Shown here in pieces: positions 26,439-38,600 of a stretch of 64,000 nt of DNA. The DNA is from Hydractinia symbiolongicarpus (Eukaryota > Cnidaria > Hydrozoa > Anthoathecata > Hydractiniidae). The DNA lies in assembly GCF_029227915.1 (NCBI RefSeq), contig NC_079882.1:23315001-23379000 (forward strand), in the 5' to 3' direction. The first letter of the stretch is position 1, and each line of letters starts with the position of its first letter. The translations under genes were made by a program, and so were the position numbers. The notes beneath the pieces are model-generated. The model did no database searches and was not told the origin of the DNA. It worked only from the letters and a program-made list of their open reading frames with translations.

Positions 26439-28597
26439 ATGTTTGCAAAAATTTGCTTCTTGGTTGTCATAGCAGCAGGTGAGTACATCTACCATTTTGC
26501 TTATGATTTTAGCTATACAATTTTAAAAAATTTTTTTTTTACATTTTTTTTCAGTATTGTTAGCTTTAAAAGCGCTGCAAGCTCAAGTTTAGGACAAATG
26601 TCTTCTTGCGTTAGTTTTATAATATAAACAAGGAACTTACTTTATTTAACTAAAATTTTTAAGGTTTTTCCATCATTAGAAAAGGATCTTTTAGAATTTT
26701 TCATTTTTTTCGAAATGTGTATTGATGCTTTAAATGTTGCTTTTTCAAGAGGACAAAGTAGCCACACATTATTTTTTTAGTTGCTGCCGACATCAAATAT
26801 TCTGTAGGCGTAAAGGATATTGATCGATGTGTTAGCGTTTTACAAAGTATTTTAAGAAAACAAACTCGAACGACTGGTGCTCGATCAGTTTCTGGTAAGT
26901 ACATTTCTATAAAATCACCTGCAACTCATTTCATGTCAAATAAATTCAGGGAGTTCGATTAATATCTGGTTAATAGTTTGGAACATGGACGGCCTTGTCT
27001 GTTATTGCTTTTGTGATGAGACCTTAATTTTTTGGAATTAAAAAGGATTTCTTTAAGCTAGCTTCAGTATCAGTTGATCAGATGCTGATTTTAAGTCAAT
27101 GGATTGGTTATAATCTTTTAAGTTCACAAAATCATTAAAGTATAGCGCGCTCAGAAATTTATAAAATGTAGTTGTACTTTGTTAAAAATTAGTCAATAAA
27201 CAGTACCATTTATCCTAAAAAAGTTTGTTTAAAGGCTTTGATCCGTATCTTGAAGTTATCCTTTCTTGAATACTCAATTTGTCGATTGGATTTTCAAGGA
27301 TTTCTTCCCAAAATTGTTTGCAAAACAAAAAGTCTTTTAAACACATTGTCAACTTTAGACTCCTTCTGCGAAGGAAAGACGGATGGAAACTACGCTGATC
27401 CAGAAAGATGTGATGGCTACATTTCGTGCGCAAATGGAATTGCATACAGAATGCCTTGCCCATCGAGTCTGTATTACAATATTGTGAAAGATCAATGTGA
27501 TTATCCTGAAAATGTTGACTGCGAAGGTACATATTTTGTAAGCATTGGCAACTTTAGAAAAAAGAACTTACAATAACTTTGTCTATAACTTTTCATGAAT
27601 GCTCGTCATATGAAAAACCCGCCAAAGACTGATTACGAAAAAAAAAAAGCGAAAGCGGCGATATGAAAAAGAATCAAAACAAATATGGCTATTATAACAA
27701 CTGCGGAAAAAGTAAAACTGACGGAGAAATAGCAAACAAGCCGCGAAACACACAAAATTTTTACTTCATTAAGAGATTTGACGTTCTACTCACAAACCTT
27801 AAAATGGTTCTTCTCGAGTTAAAAGGAAAGAGCAACTTGTTTCAGGAAATATAATTTAATGCGCATTAAAAAAATAATATTTTTTCTCTCTTTCTTGGTT
27901 ATAATAATTTTTTTCTCTCTTTCGTGTTCTTGTTTTGTAAGGCCGCTATTACTACTTTGTTTTAAATTCCAATTGACTGTTTTTACTATATAATTGACTT
28001 TTTTACCATAAAATTAATTGTTTTTAGCAACAAATACTCTTCGTGTTAATAACGTGTTTTCGTAAACCAGTTAGAGAATGTCAATCAAGAGTGACGTGTA
28101 ATGATATTCTTAAATGACTTATAGGAAGATATCCTTTGGTGCTTCAAGGTGAGACATGCTACGATGCTAAAGGCAGAAGACCTGGCACATTCGCTGCAAC
28201 TTCCAGTGGAGCCATTGTGGAGTTGAAGTTGGTCCACAAAAGTGGTTACTTAAACTGTGACAAGTATGATGACCTATCTAGATCTATGTGGGGATGTAAT
28301 AATAGAGATACCTCTGCTGAAAAACCTTTCGGTACCGTCATCACCACTGCTGAAAGTGATAAAGTTGTGTTACCATTGGATACAGTCAGTCACACACCAG
28401 GATGGTTTTATGGACTTGACGGATTTGACAGAGATTCTCCAAGCTTGGTTCTTACCGATTATAGCAAAAGTGTGAAAGTGAGTCAAGGGCAGACGATGAG
28501 AGTTTGGTATGGAGAAGACTTGACCGGCGTGGCTGTTGCTGACAATGAGGGAACACACTGTGTGGATGTTTATGCTAAAATTGCACCTGATGTGTAA
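26439..28597 (+). CDS. Secreted chitin-binding (CBM14) protein with a C-terminal module not assigned here
   Basis: A non-coding exon at about 26180-26224 precedes coding exons 26439-26478, 26781-26894, 27359-27526 and 28125-28597; all internal junctions are phase 1, giving 264 residues. MFAKICFLVVIAA is a signal peptide. Residues 54-106 form a Peritrophin-A/chitin-binding type 2 domain with six cysteines (FCEG..., RCDGYISC, MPCPSSLYYN, QCDYPENVDC) and the usual aromatic residues. The final exon encodes about 157 residues as a separate module with four cysteines (ETCYDAKG, YLNCDKY, MWGCNNRD, GTHCVDVYA) and the phrase RVWYGEDLTG; I recall similar phrases in cnidarian secreted proteins but cannot name a family. 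A role in chitinous perisarc, periderm or mucus matrix is inference. AATAAA near 28728 follows the stop. Confidence 0.85.
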
Positions 28598-29401
28598 ACC
28601 ATGCGTCCAAAATCACGTTTTTCACCTTTGATTTGCTTTTCTTTCTATCTTCTTCCTGAATATTTTTTTTCGTTCCTTTCATAGTTGCTCATCGAATGCT
28701 TGTAACTTTTTTCTTTCTTTAACATGACAATAAACGAACATTTTAAATGAATGTATTTTTTACTTTGTTTGCCCTATTTCATACCTATGAATTATGATAC
28801 ACAGTAACATAATCAATAACTCGAGGACAAATTTTTGCGAACAATTCTTGGTGGGTTTATCCCTAAGTGAACAGTGAGGTGGGGCGCAAAATTTTAATTG
28901 TTTGCAAATTAACAGTGGAGCTGGAAGAAGAAGACAAATTGCAAATCCTGTAACGTTGCTTTTGAAAATTAAGAAACTTAACGTTTAAGAAGATTTTGCA
29001 ACCAGGGTTTAAGACACTTTACATTATTTCAATTGTTCAATTGAAATAATATAATAATGAAAGCATGTTCTAGTTAAAACCGCACCACCAGGGCGGAACA
29101 AAAGTAGGCTCGAAATCTTCGCAAAATCACGTTTTAAATTATATTTATTCCAGGTCGTATATGTTTGTTAGTCAAGAAATCGTGAATATTCGTTTGCTTA
29201 TTCCAACAATGCGTAAAAACTTTCAAATGTTTAGATCAATACAGAAAGTGAGAAAACTGTAGTAGAACTAATCGCTGGTGCCAGCATTCGAATTAAGCGT
29301 TGCAAGAAAAAAGCATAATGGCGCATGTAGAGCAAAACAAAATTGGATGAATTTAAGCAAAGATTTAAATGATGTTTACTTAGTAAATAGATTTGATAAA
29401 A
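28598..29401. other. Intergenic spacer with a perfect palindrome
   Basis: Holds the 3' UTR of the chitin-binding gene (AATAAA near 28728) and the upstream region of the Dickkopf gene. At 29023-29050 there is a perfect inverted repeat with 13-bp arms ATTATTTCAATTG and a TT spacer. No TATA box was identified for the downstream gene. Confidence 0.65.
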
Positions 29402-32370
29402 ATGATGAAAGGAACGTATTTATTAATTTTCTTCATCTTTTTTTCCCTTTCAAGAATTCGTGGAGAATATGATAACACAGATTATTATGGTTTTCTCGTA
29501 GAAGATGAAGCTTCAAATAAGTTTTCTCAAACTAACAATGGCGTGTTATCACGTAAAGCGCTAGTGCCAGCCGCTAATCATCATGGCGCTCTTAAACCAG
29601 CTCCACGTGGTATGGGGATGACTTTTCAACCTGTACATAAACAACAGGGAGGTTTATCCATGGGTGTAGTGCATTATACACGGAACGAAAATGCCAATAA
29701 AAGACTGCACATAGCACCAACTATTAACTTGGCGCAAACTCTAAACACATTAGACAAGATTGGAAAAGCTAATCGAAGAACAATACACGATGGAAATGCT
29801 AACAAAATGGCGCTTCGTCAAAATATCACAAACAAAGCACAGAATAACTCTATCACCCCTCAGAACAACGAAAGTTTGGCTTTACATGCTAAGATAGGGA
29901 ATGCAACGAACATTTTAAATTCAACAGAATATAAACTGTTGAACCGTTCAGATGCCGAACGACATAACATATCGCAATCTTTACTATCAGATAATTTAAA
30001 TACAACAGAAATGGATGCTGCCTCAAATGTTACTAAAAAAGACGCTCGACCTAATTTATTAACAGACTCGCCTATTAAAGGTTTTCTTGCTAAAGATGTC
30101 AATTTTACCATACATGATGTAGGCAAACAAAACGAAGTGAAGAATAAAGAAAGTGAACATAAAAATCAAAAGTTACTAACATTAAAAGGTAGCCAAGAAG
30201 CTAAAAGCAATGCACATTTACAAAATTCCACCACAAGTGAAGTCTTAACCATGTCTTTATTAAAACCTTCCAACGCAAGCGAATTAGAATTACAGCCAGC
30301 GAAACTTATCAACACGACTTCTGCTGTTAAATCAGAAGCGTTGAAAAGCAGTAGTTCTCTTGCAAATGCTACGAAGAGAAAGGTTTTATCTCTACGTAAA
30401 TCGTCTTCAAAATTACATCTTGTTAGTGCCGATGATTTTGTCAAGCTGAGGCCAACACAACCTAGAAATACAAGTATTGACAGCTCTGTCAGTGCGCTGA
30501 AGAAAGACGTAAGTTCTGTTAGAATTCGTGGGCGTTGGTGTAGCTTACTTTTTTGTTGAATAGCGTCCCCATAAAAAAATTTTTTAGTATGTATGTTTAT
30601 AAACAGCGCCCAGCCAATTTTATCTGCATGTTTGGAGATAAGGAAAGATTTCCGAGACAAGGTTAAAAACGAAATAGGGCACAGATTTTATAGAAATCGA
30701 GATATCAGATTATTAATTTTAAATTACATCAGTTCAAAATGAGTCAGAAAATTCGATAAAGAGAAAGAAAAAACTTCGGCTGTTTCGTTGACGTTGTTTA
30801 ATGATACCTTAAAGCAAGAATGTTAACAGAAAGAGACATTGGCAGAATTGGGCGGATTTGACTAAAAACCTCCCAATTAAATTCCCGTCAAATTTTTTGC
30901 CAACCACCAAGTTTTAAAAATCAGTTAATTTTGACTTGTTTCAGAAAGGAATTTCTACCTCAAGTTGTTGGTTTGGAATGTAAAAAACTGACGTCGTCGC
31001 CCAATTTTTAAAATTCCCGCCAAAGTTATTTATTGTTGTTCTCCGCCAAATTTTCTTTTCACCAAATTATCTTTCCGCCAAAGTTTGTTCTATAACGTAC
31101 AGTAATCGCGTTCCACTCCTCCTAACTTTAGAAAATCGATTCAGCTTGGAAAGAAGCAGAATGCAACGAAGACAAGAAGTGTCCCAAAAATAAATACTGC
31201 CGCCATTTTGCTTGTTATGAATGTCATCGCAAACACCATGAATGCATTGAGGACGATCAGTGCTGCGACGAAATGCCATGTGTGTATGGGCGATGTGACG
31301 AGAAACCAAAGGGTAGCCCAGGTATAAGCATTAGTGACTGATAATTGCATAGAGGGTTCTTAGCTTGTTTAAATCACTGTGCTCTTTATCTTAATTATTT
31401 GTGGCAAAAAATTGCGTAAGGGTGAAAAAATTGCGTGAGGGTGAAAAAATTGCGTAAGGGTGAAAAAAATTGCGTGAGGGTGAAAAAATTGGGTAAGGGT
31501 GTTTAGCTTTGTTTAAAAGCTATGTCTCCGATGTTTCCATTAAAACTCAAAAGAATCATATTCATCTTTCCGGTTCGATCTTTCACATACACTTTTTATA
31601 AACAATGCCAAATTTAAATAACGCCCCAAAAATTGTCAACATTTTAAACAATTGCTATACATGGGACGAATAATTGACAAAACTATAAATGAAATAAGTA
31701 CTTTGAAAATAAACAATTTTGACTAATAAATTAACCCATGAAAAAACAATGACCAAATAATTTTTTAGGAAAAGTAAAGGTATTTTAAAATAACTAAACT
31801 AAAGTTTGGGGCGAAGAAATTTTCCATACAAACCTGTTTGGGTTCCACAGCAACTTTGATAATCTAGCTAAACACATGAATTGGTTACAATTTAGGAACC
31901 ATCTGCGACAAGGACGGCGACTGTGGTGATGGTTGTTGTATTATCGAACCAACTATTGATGAAGAACATGGCATATGCAAAAATAAACTCGCTGAATACC
32001 ATCAATGCTCTCCGGTGCTTTTCAGAAAGGTTTGGGTTGGCGATGAAAAACCGAAATGCGGACCATGTAAAGATGGGTTTGAATGTATGGAGAAAGGGTA
32101 TGTGAAACTTATTTCAAGCAAGTTGAAATTCGTAGCCTACCTAAAATAATAGTCAACATTCTAGGGAAGAAATTTTTGCGGAAAGAAATTTTTATGCAAA
32201 ATTATTTAGGTGCTAATAGGTGCTAAAAACCTTCTCCTGAAAATTAAAAGTGGAAAGTTAAAAAAAAAATCTCTTTTTAGGGTACTTGCAAGTCATCTTG
32301 TCTGCATGAAGAAGAAAGGATAGATGCACAACATGACTGCTCTGAGTTGATCCGCGTATGTAGAGAGTGA
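29402..32370 (+). CDS. DKK: Dickkopf-type Wnt antagonist with long glycosylation-rich N-terminus
   Basis: Secreted regulator of Wnt/LRP signalling by family. Exons 29402-30508, 31132-31321, 31896-32101 and 32281-32370 give 530 residues. The signal peptide is MKGTYLLIFFIFFSLSRIRG (ATGs at 29402 and 29405 are both possible). The first exon then encodes about 350 residues without cysteine-rich structure but with at least a dozen N-x-S/T sites. Exon 2 carries cysteine-rich domain 1 with ten cysteines (ECNEDKKC, KYCRHFACYEC, CIEDDQCCDEMPC). Exons 3-4 carry the colipase-fold domain 2 (GTICDKDGDCGDGCC, GICKNKL, KCGPCKDGFEC, GTC), its ten cysteines followed by three extra ones in the tail. The exon 3 donor is taken as GTGAAA after TAT because it keeps the cysteine frame; it is the weakest junction. 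Which Dkk class (1/2/4 or 3) is unresolved. Confidence 0.85.
31405..31502 (+). repeat. Minisatellite, about five 20-bp units
   Basis: TTGCG(T/T)(A/G)AGGGTGAAAAAA repeats head to tail, alternating GCGTAAGG and GCGTGAGG versions, ending with a GGGTAAGG unit. Located in the intron between the two cysteine-rich domains of the Dickkopf gene. The regular alternation suggests a duplicated dimer. Confidence 0.9.
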
Positions 32371-32675
32371 TAGATACAGACAATGATTGCTTCAAACTTT
32401 TCCATGTACACAGAAGGTTGATAGACCAGCAAACTACACAATACAGTAAAAAACTCAATTGTAAAATGCATATTTTTTTACATTTTATATTATATATACA
32501 TACTATTATCTTCCTTTTTATCGTAATAATCCTTTTATTTAGCGACAGTTTTTATAGCGAAAATGTTAATAACGAGAGTGATTATTGAGAGTTACTTAAC
32601 AGCATGTTTCAAAGTACAAAAATACTACAAATATTATTTATAACACGATATACAAGTAGAAACAAAATGTACACT
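32371..32675. other. Short spacer between convergent Dickkopf and HADHB genes
   Basis: About 305 bp separate the two stop codons, so both 3' UTRs lie here. On the minus strand AAATAAAA near 32536 can serve HADHB. No clear AATAAA for the Dickkopf transcript was seen before the HADHB stop, so the two UTRs may overlap. Confidence 0.55.
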
Positions 32676-35600
32676 CTATTTTGATGGATATCTCTCCACG
32701 ATCATTGCATGACCCTGTAAAAGAAAAGAAAAAACAATGTATATGTAAACAAAAGAGCTTGGCACAAAATTCTTGTTTTTTCTACGAATTTCTCGGAATT
32801 GCAGCCATTATGAGAATAGATCAATATTTGTCGGAGAAAAAAAACAAATAGGATATCTCATAACCCTACTACTTATTTCCAAACTTCCTATGTGACTACC
32901 ACATTATCATGCAATAAAACTTCGTGAAAATGTCTCAAAATTTATGCAGTCAATGAAATGTTTTTTCTTTGGAAATTTAAAAGATGGTTAAACTCATTAA
33001 ACAAGAAAATCTAACTGACATTTATGTTAAAATGTAATGTTACCAATTCTAATATAATAAAGTTTAAGAGGAGAGCCATGGGGCCTAAGTCGAGAAGTAA
33101 TGGATTTTTGATGCAAATAAAAAATCATATGAAGCAGGTGAAGGTTATGATGGCTGTAGAAGTAAAAATTGGTATGCTCAAGCTTTTTGAAAAGTTTAGC
33201 AGACATAGTAAAATAGAATTTCTATATACAAAACGTTAAAAATAAGAGTTAGAAACAACAATAACCTTTCAACCCTTCAACTATTTTCCGAAAACCTGAA
33301 ATAACCCTTATTTCTTGACAAAAATCTTTCGTCATTTTTTGACAACCTGCTGTAGCAATGTTGACATTCTGTCTTACTGTGACGCCAGTCAGCATATTTC
33401 CAAGTCTAAAGTTTAACTTTCAGAATTGACGCAAACAAAGTCGTGATATTTTAAACAACTTACCAGTCCTCCAGCAGCACAGGCTGTTATAAGAGCAAGT
33501 TGTTTGTCTTCCTTAATCAATCTGTTTGCAGCTGTAGTAGCAAGTCGAACACCTGTTGCACCAAATGGATGACCAATAGAAAGACTCCCTCCCCATGTGT
33601 TTACTCGGTTCATGTCAATAGTACCAACCTAAATTTGAGAAGCTTTTGTAGAAACATTTACCTTGCAAAATGGTGTGCAGATATTATGAGCCTTGCTGTT
33701 AAGTCATAGGCGTATATTTAAACTCTTTTCTTAGTTTACCTCAGTCGCTTTTTGAAAGAAAGGAGTATAGGTTCTTCCTCTACTAATTACATTTTTCAGA
33801 TATGCACTGGAAACATTAAAACAGGGGGGGGGGGGGGTTAAAAGGTAGGGTTTGTTTAGAGTGTTGATCCACAGAGGGGAAAAAATCGGGTTTTTACGTT
33901 GGTCTGAAGTTAAAAAAAAGAGAGTATCAAAACTGAACAAAATCTTCAGCTAATAATAGAAAATCTCAGAAAATGGAAAAACTTTTACCTTCTCCTTTCG
34001 TTTCATTTCTTCCGTTGCAAAATAATCTGAATCCATGGCTTTAAAATTGGCTAAAACTTGGCCCTGAAAATAACTCAACTTATTAGAAGGATACCTGTAC
34101 AATGAAACAAGACAAAAAATACATTCAAAAGATAAAAACAACAGTAATAATAATTACCAGGTTTCCTACAACTTTCATGGTTTTTAAGGTCTTTTATTTT
34201 TTATAATTTTTGCCAGATTTCAAGGTTCTTAACTACGCACACAAGGACAATCTTTAGGTTCAACCAAGGCAAATGAAAAGACCTAATTACCCCTGCTAAA
34301 TATTCACGTATGATGAAAATTAAAGGTTTTTAAGGTCGCACTTGAATGTTGTCAAAAGTAATATTTAAAAACCTACAGCAAATGCTTCATGGATTTCCAC
34401 AACGTCAAAATCATTTAATTTGTGTCCAGTTCTGTCCAGCAATTTAGCAGTCGAGTAGGTTGGGCTGCAAGCAAAAAGAGAAGAAATTCACGCAATAGAT
34501 AGGATGACAAGACATGGACGTGAAAGATACTGTAGAAGAAGGAAAACTACATACCCAAGCAACAACTGATCCTTTGGATCTTGAGAAGCATACGTATATT
34601 CCCTGAAACAAGAAAAAAGAAACGTAATGGAAAAGCAGACCACAAAACATAAAAGCTACTATTAAATCAACAAGTATTTTCAAACCTTAAATAAGCCTTT
34701 GGTTTGAAACCAGATGCGAGAGCTCTTTCTTCAGTCATCAGCAAGCAAGCAGATGCACCATCAGTCTGAAAAGTTAAAAAAATAGCTTCACAGAGTAGAC
34801 TAATTGGTGTCAAATAAATACAGTCAACTGTTATGACGAATTCCTCTGCTACAATTTTACATGTCTCGAGGGAGCTATGAAAGAAAGAAAAAAACACAAA
34901 ATTATGTACCAAGAATGATGCATTAGCAGCTGTTACAGTCCCATGTGGTTTAATGAAAGCAGGTTTTAGTTTTGTCATTTTTTCCATAGTAGAATCTTTG
35001 ATACCATTATCTTTGGATACAAATTCACCACCTACATAAACATACATAAAAGTTCAGTAGAAGGCGTGTACTTCATAGACTGCATGGCTGGCCATAGTGG
35101 TTTGCTTACATTTGTTTATATTGTGTATAGATTCAAATTCCAAGAATATACCATAGAATACAGTTAAAAAATAAACAAATACATAAAAATAAATCCCTAG
35201 GTACCTGGAACTTTAAATGAAATCACATCATTCAATAGACCCTCCTAAAAATGAACACATGTATTATCAGACTTCTGTACAGCAGTAATTGCAAGCTTTT
35301 ACCATTGCGAAAAAAAAATTCTAGTTTATATTATTTCATCTTATTTCTAACAAAATGCTTTCCAATAACCTTTCAGATTATATTTGATTAAATAAATTAT
35401 AAATCACTGTAATAATAAAATTGTTTTGTAGAATTGTATGAAAACACGCACCTTCTGCGCCTTTAAAGCCAGTTGATGAGATCTAAGCGCATATTCATCC
35501 TAGAAAAAAAAACTTAACTTCAAGCAAAATGGCAGACAAGCTTCAAAGTGAAACACGTTAAGTACTATTTAATGGCAAAAAACAGGAACTTCAAAAAGTC

Positions 35601-38600
35601 AAAAAATATTGTGATCCTACAATGCTAAACTTTTGTAGTGGAAACCTAACAACAGTATTTTTACACAATTTTTAAAAATCAAGACAACAAGTGAAACTTT
35701 ATACATGGCATGCATATAATTTTTCATATGCGATTACCTGTTCCTGGCGAGAGACACTAAATGCTGAAGCCAACCTATCTCCACTCTGTCCCATAGTTTC
35801 ACCAGTTGAGAATTCAGCAATGGCTGGCAACTAAAGTGAAGAATAAAGTATTAGACAGAACTGCAAAGTATAAAGAAGAAAATACATGAAACAGAAAAGT
35901 GATACCATACCTCAGGCGATAAATGCTTTGGTCGAATGGACGAAATTATGCCTAACCGCTGTCCAACACTTTTTGCCTTTAAACAAAACAGTCACAATTT
36001 TTATCCTAATGCTTGGTTAAGACTTTTCTTAACTTCTTAATGCACACAAGCTGAAATATTGGGCTTGCAGAGACTGAGCCTCAAATACTCAAGAGTGGCA
36101 GTTGGGAGTGAAGAGGCTATTTTACTACTAATTAGAGAACTAATTTTCAAGAGTCAAAAAAGAAAGAAAGTGGCAAGTAATAGGTTTTAAAACCTATTAG
36201 TCATGAAAAAAATTACTGGCTACATACTTTTAAAGACATCAAAGGCACTACAAGCACGATTCGGCCATTTAAAAAAAATTTGTTTTCAGTTTGCAAAGTG
36301 TAACAAATGCAATGTATTTTTCAAAAACGATCATACTCTGTTCATTGTGAGAAGCTTCTTTCTCAAATCTCTGTTCAATCTGATTGGAACATCAGACATG
36401 AATTCAATGCCACCTGCAACTACTGAATCACATTGGCCAGAGTAGATGAGTCCCATACCTAAATATTTGAAAGCAGTTGAAAGGTAACTTCTAAACAAAC
36501 AATTTTAGAAAATAGAAAGAAGTAGCATCAATTTTGTTAACAGTGTTTAGTCTACTTTGAAAAATTCGTTTTTCTGACTCTATAGATGCATAAAAGTCTT
36601 TTTGATCTGATTTCTGTGTAGCAAGAATAAAGAGAGTAGAAAATGTATGCCTTATAATTCATACACACTTATATTTTATTGTTTGATATCAATGTTGTTG
36701 CAATTCATAGACATACTATCAATTTTTTTGTTCACCAAAATAAAATACCTGTAGTGATGGCTTGGTTACTGGAAATACACGCCATTGTCACAGTGTGAGC
36801 AGGTGTGCTTAAAGGAAACCCACAACTTAACATGGCCTAAGGAAAATAAATTTTGATAAATAAAGGAGCTTACACATTTATGTTCAAAAGTAGTCAACAA
36901 AACAGTAGAGTAAACATAAATAGTCTAACAAGTCTTCCACCAACCTCTCTTGCAATATTTGCAGTCTTAACTTCCTGTATAACGGATCCCATCACAACAT
37001 ATTCAACATGGGCTAAACAATAAAATGACAAAAAATAGATTCTTTTAATGCTTATTAAATTCTTAGTTAATACAATTTCAAACTTACATGCTGGTATATC
37101 AATACGATTCAGCAGTCCCCTGAAAAAGTTTCCAAAAACAAGATGAGTTTATATTGAATATGCTCAGTGATTAGTTTACATGTCAGATACAATGGGCACA
37201 AGGTCACTTACATTAATGCTTCACGTCCAAGGTCATGTGGCATCATTCCTTTGTAGCTATAAATAATAAAGTTATGTTGAGCACAAAGAAAACAACAAAT
37301 TCCATTTAAAAACAAAGCAAATTGATTAGTTTTGAACGAAAAACAGCAAAAACAGAATCCAAAATTTTAAAAATTAACAGAGCTTTTCCCTTTTTAAAGC
37401 CCTTGTAGTACTTTTTTCGGCTTCTTCTAACATCATACAAGCTTTTGCTTTAAATTTTCTAGATGCATGTTCAAACCTTGAGATTGCATTTTCATGTAAA
37501 TGATATAAAGTCAAAACTAACCGCCCTTAGAATTTGCTAGGGCAATTCCTCTAAAGGTGCTATGATTTGTTCACTTAATACTTTTAAAAGTGTGATTGGA
37601 CTGTTGGACTAAGGTTGAGCAAGACCTGAAGCAGTGATCATTGACTTGTGTACTCACAAGAAATAAAAGAGATATTTCAAGACTTCAAACAAACCTGGTG
37701 AATGCCATAAGAAAAGGAGTTCGTACACCATCAACAAGTACAATATTCTGTTTTCCTAAAAGAAAATTTGCCATAAATAAAATAGTAGCCTAAAGCAAAT
37801 AATAACTTCTGTCAAATACATTATTCCACCATGTTTAACACGATTTTTAAGTTTTAAGTTACATTTCTGTTATTGTTTTTATTTATCGTTCTTTTTTACA
37901 TTACACACACCTACATTTTTATCATTTAACCTAAGAATAGACAACACTCTGGATTTCTTATTGTATTACAAAGAATTCATCAAATGAGTTTAACTGCTTC
38001 CCCTAAAGGGCAGTGTTCAACAAAATCTTAATTTTGTTGATATCTTATTGTATAATACTAGTCGATAAATCCTGTGGAAAAATACACTGAGGCGGGTAAA
38101 TATGAAAAAGAAGCGTCATTTAAATTTTGATGAAATAACCACAAAAATAATTAGAGCCTTGTTTATACGTTGCCTCTATTGTGTAGACCAACTGTTGATC
38201 AAGAAAATGTAGTGCTTTTGATGATCGGTTAATGAGATACAATGGTTTAAAAAAGGGTTTAAAACCTTCATCGTATAGATCTTGAAAAGCTGATCAAGAA
38301 AATGTATAGGATCATGTACTTTTGACAAACGGTTGCAGAGATATCTGGTTTCAAAGATTTTTTAATGACATCAACCTGATCATTCAAAACGGATTCGGGA
38401 ACCCAGGTTTGCAAAACTTACCAAAATTGCTCCCAGATGGTTCCCAGTTACCCCCCCCCCCCCGGTGAAAAATAACTGATGTCACCATCTTGTTTTCAAG
38501 TTATTTGGCCTCAAAGTTTTCAGTGCAGTGTAATGGCTTCACTAATGTTGTTGAGAAAGTTTCTTTTAAATTTGATATTTTGACCTTACACTTACTTTTC

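Noticed and set aside
29860-30660. Minus-strand open frames opposite Dickkopf exon 1
   Set aside because: The plus strand has signal peptide, glycosylation sites and a good donor; the minus frames lack any motif.
32258-32471. Minus-strand open frames opposite the last Dickkopf exon
   Set aside because: They are shadows of the coding exon and its 3' UTR.
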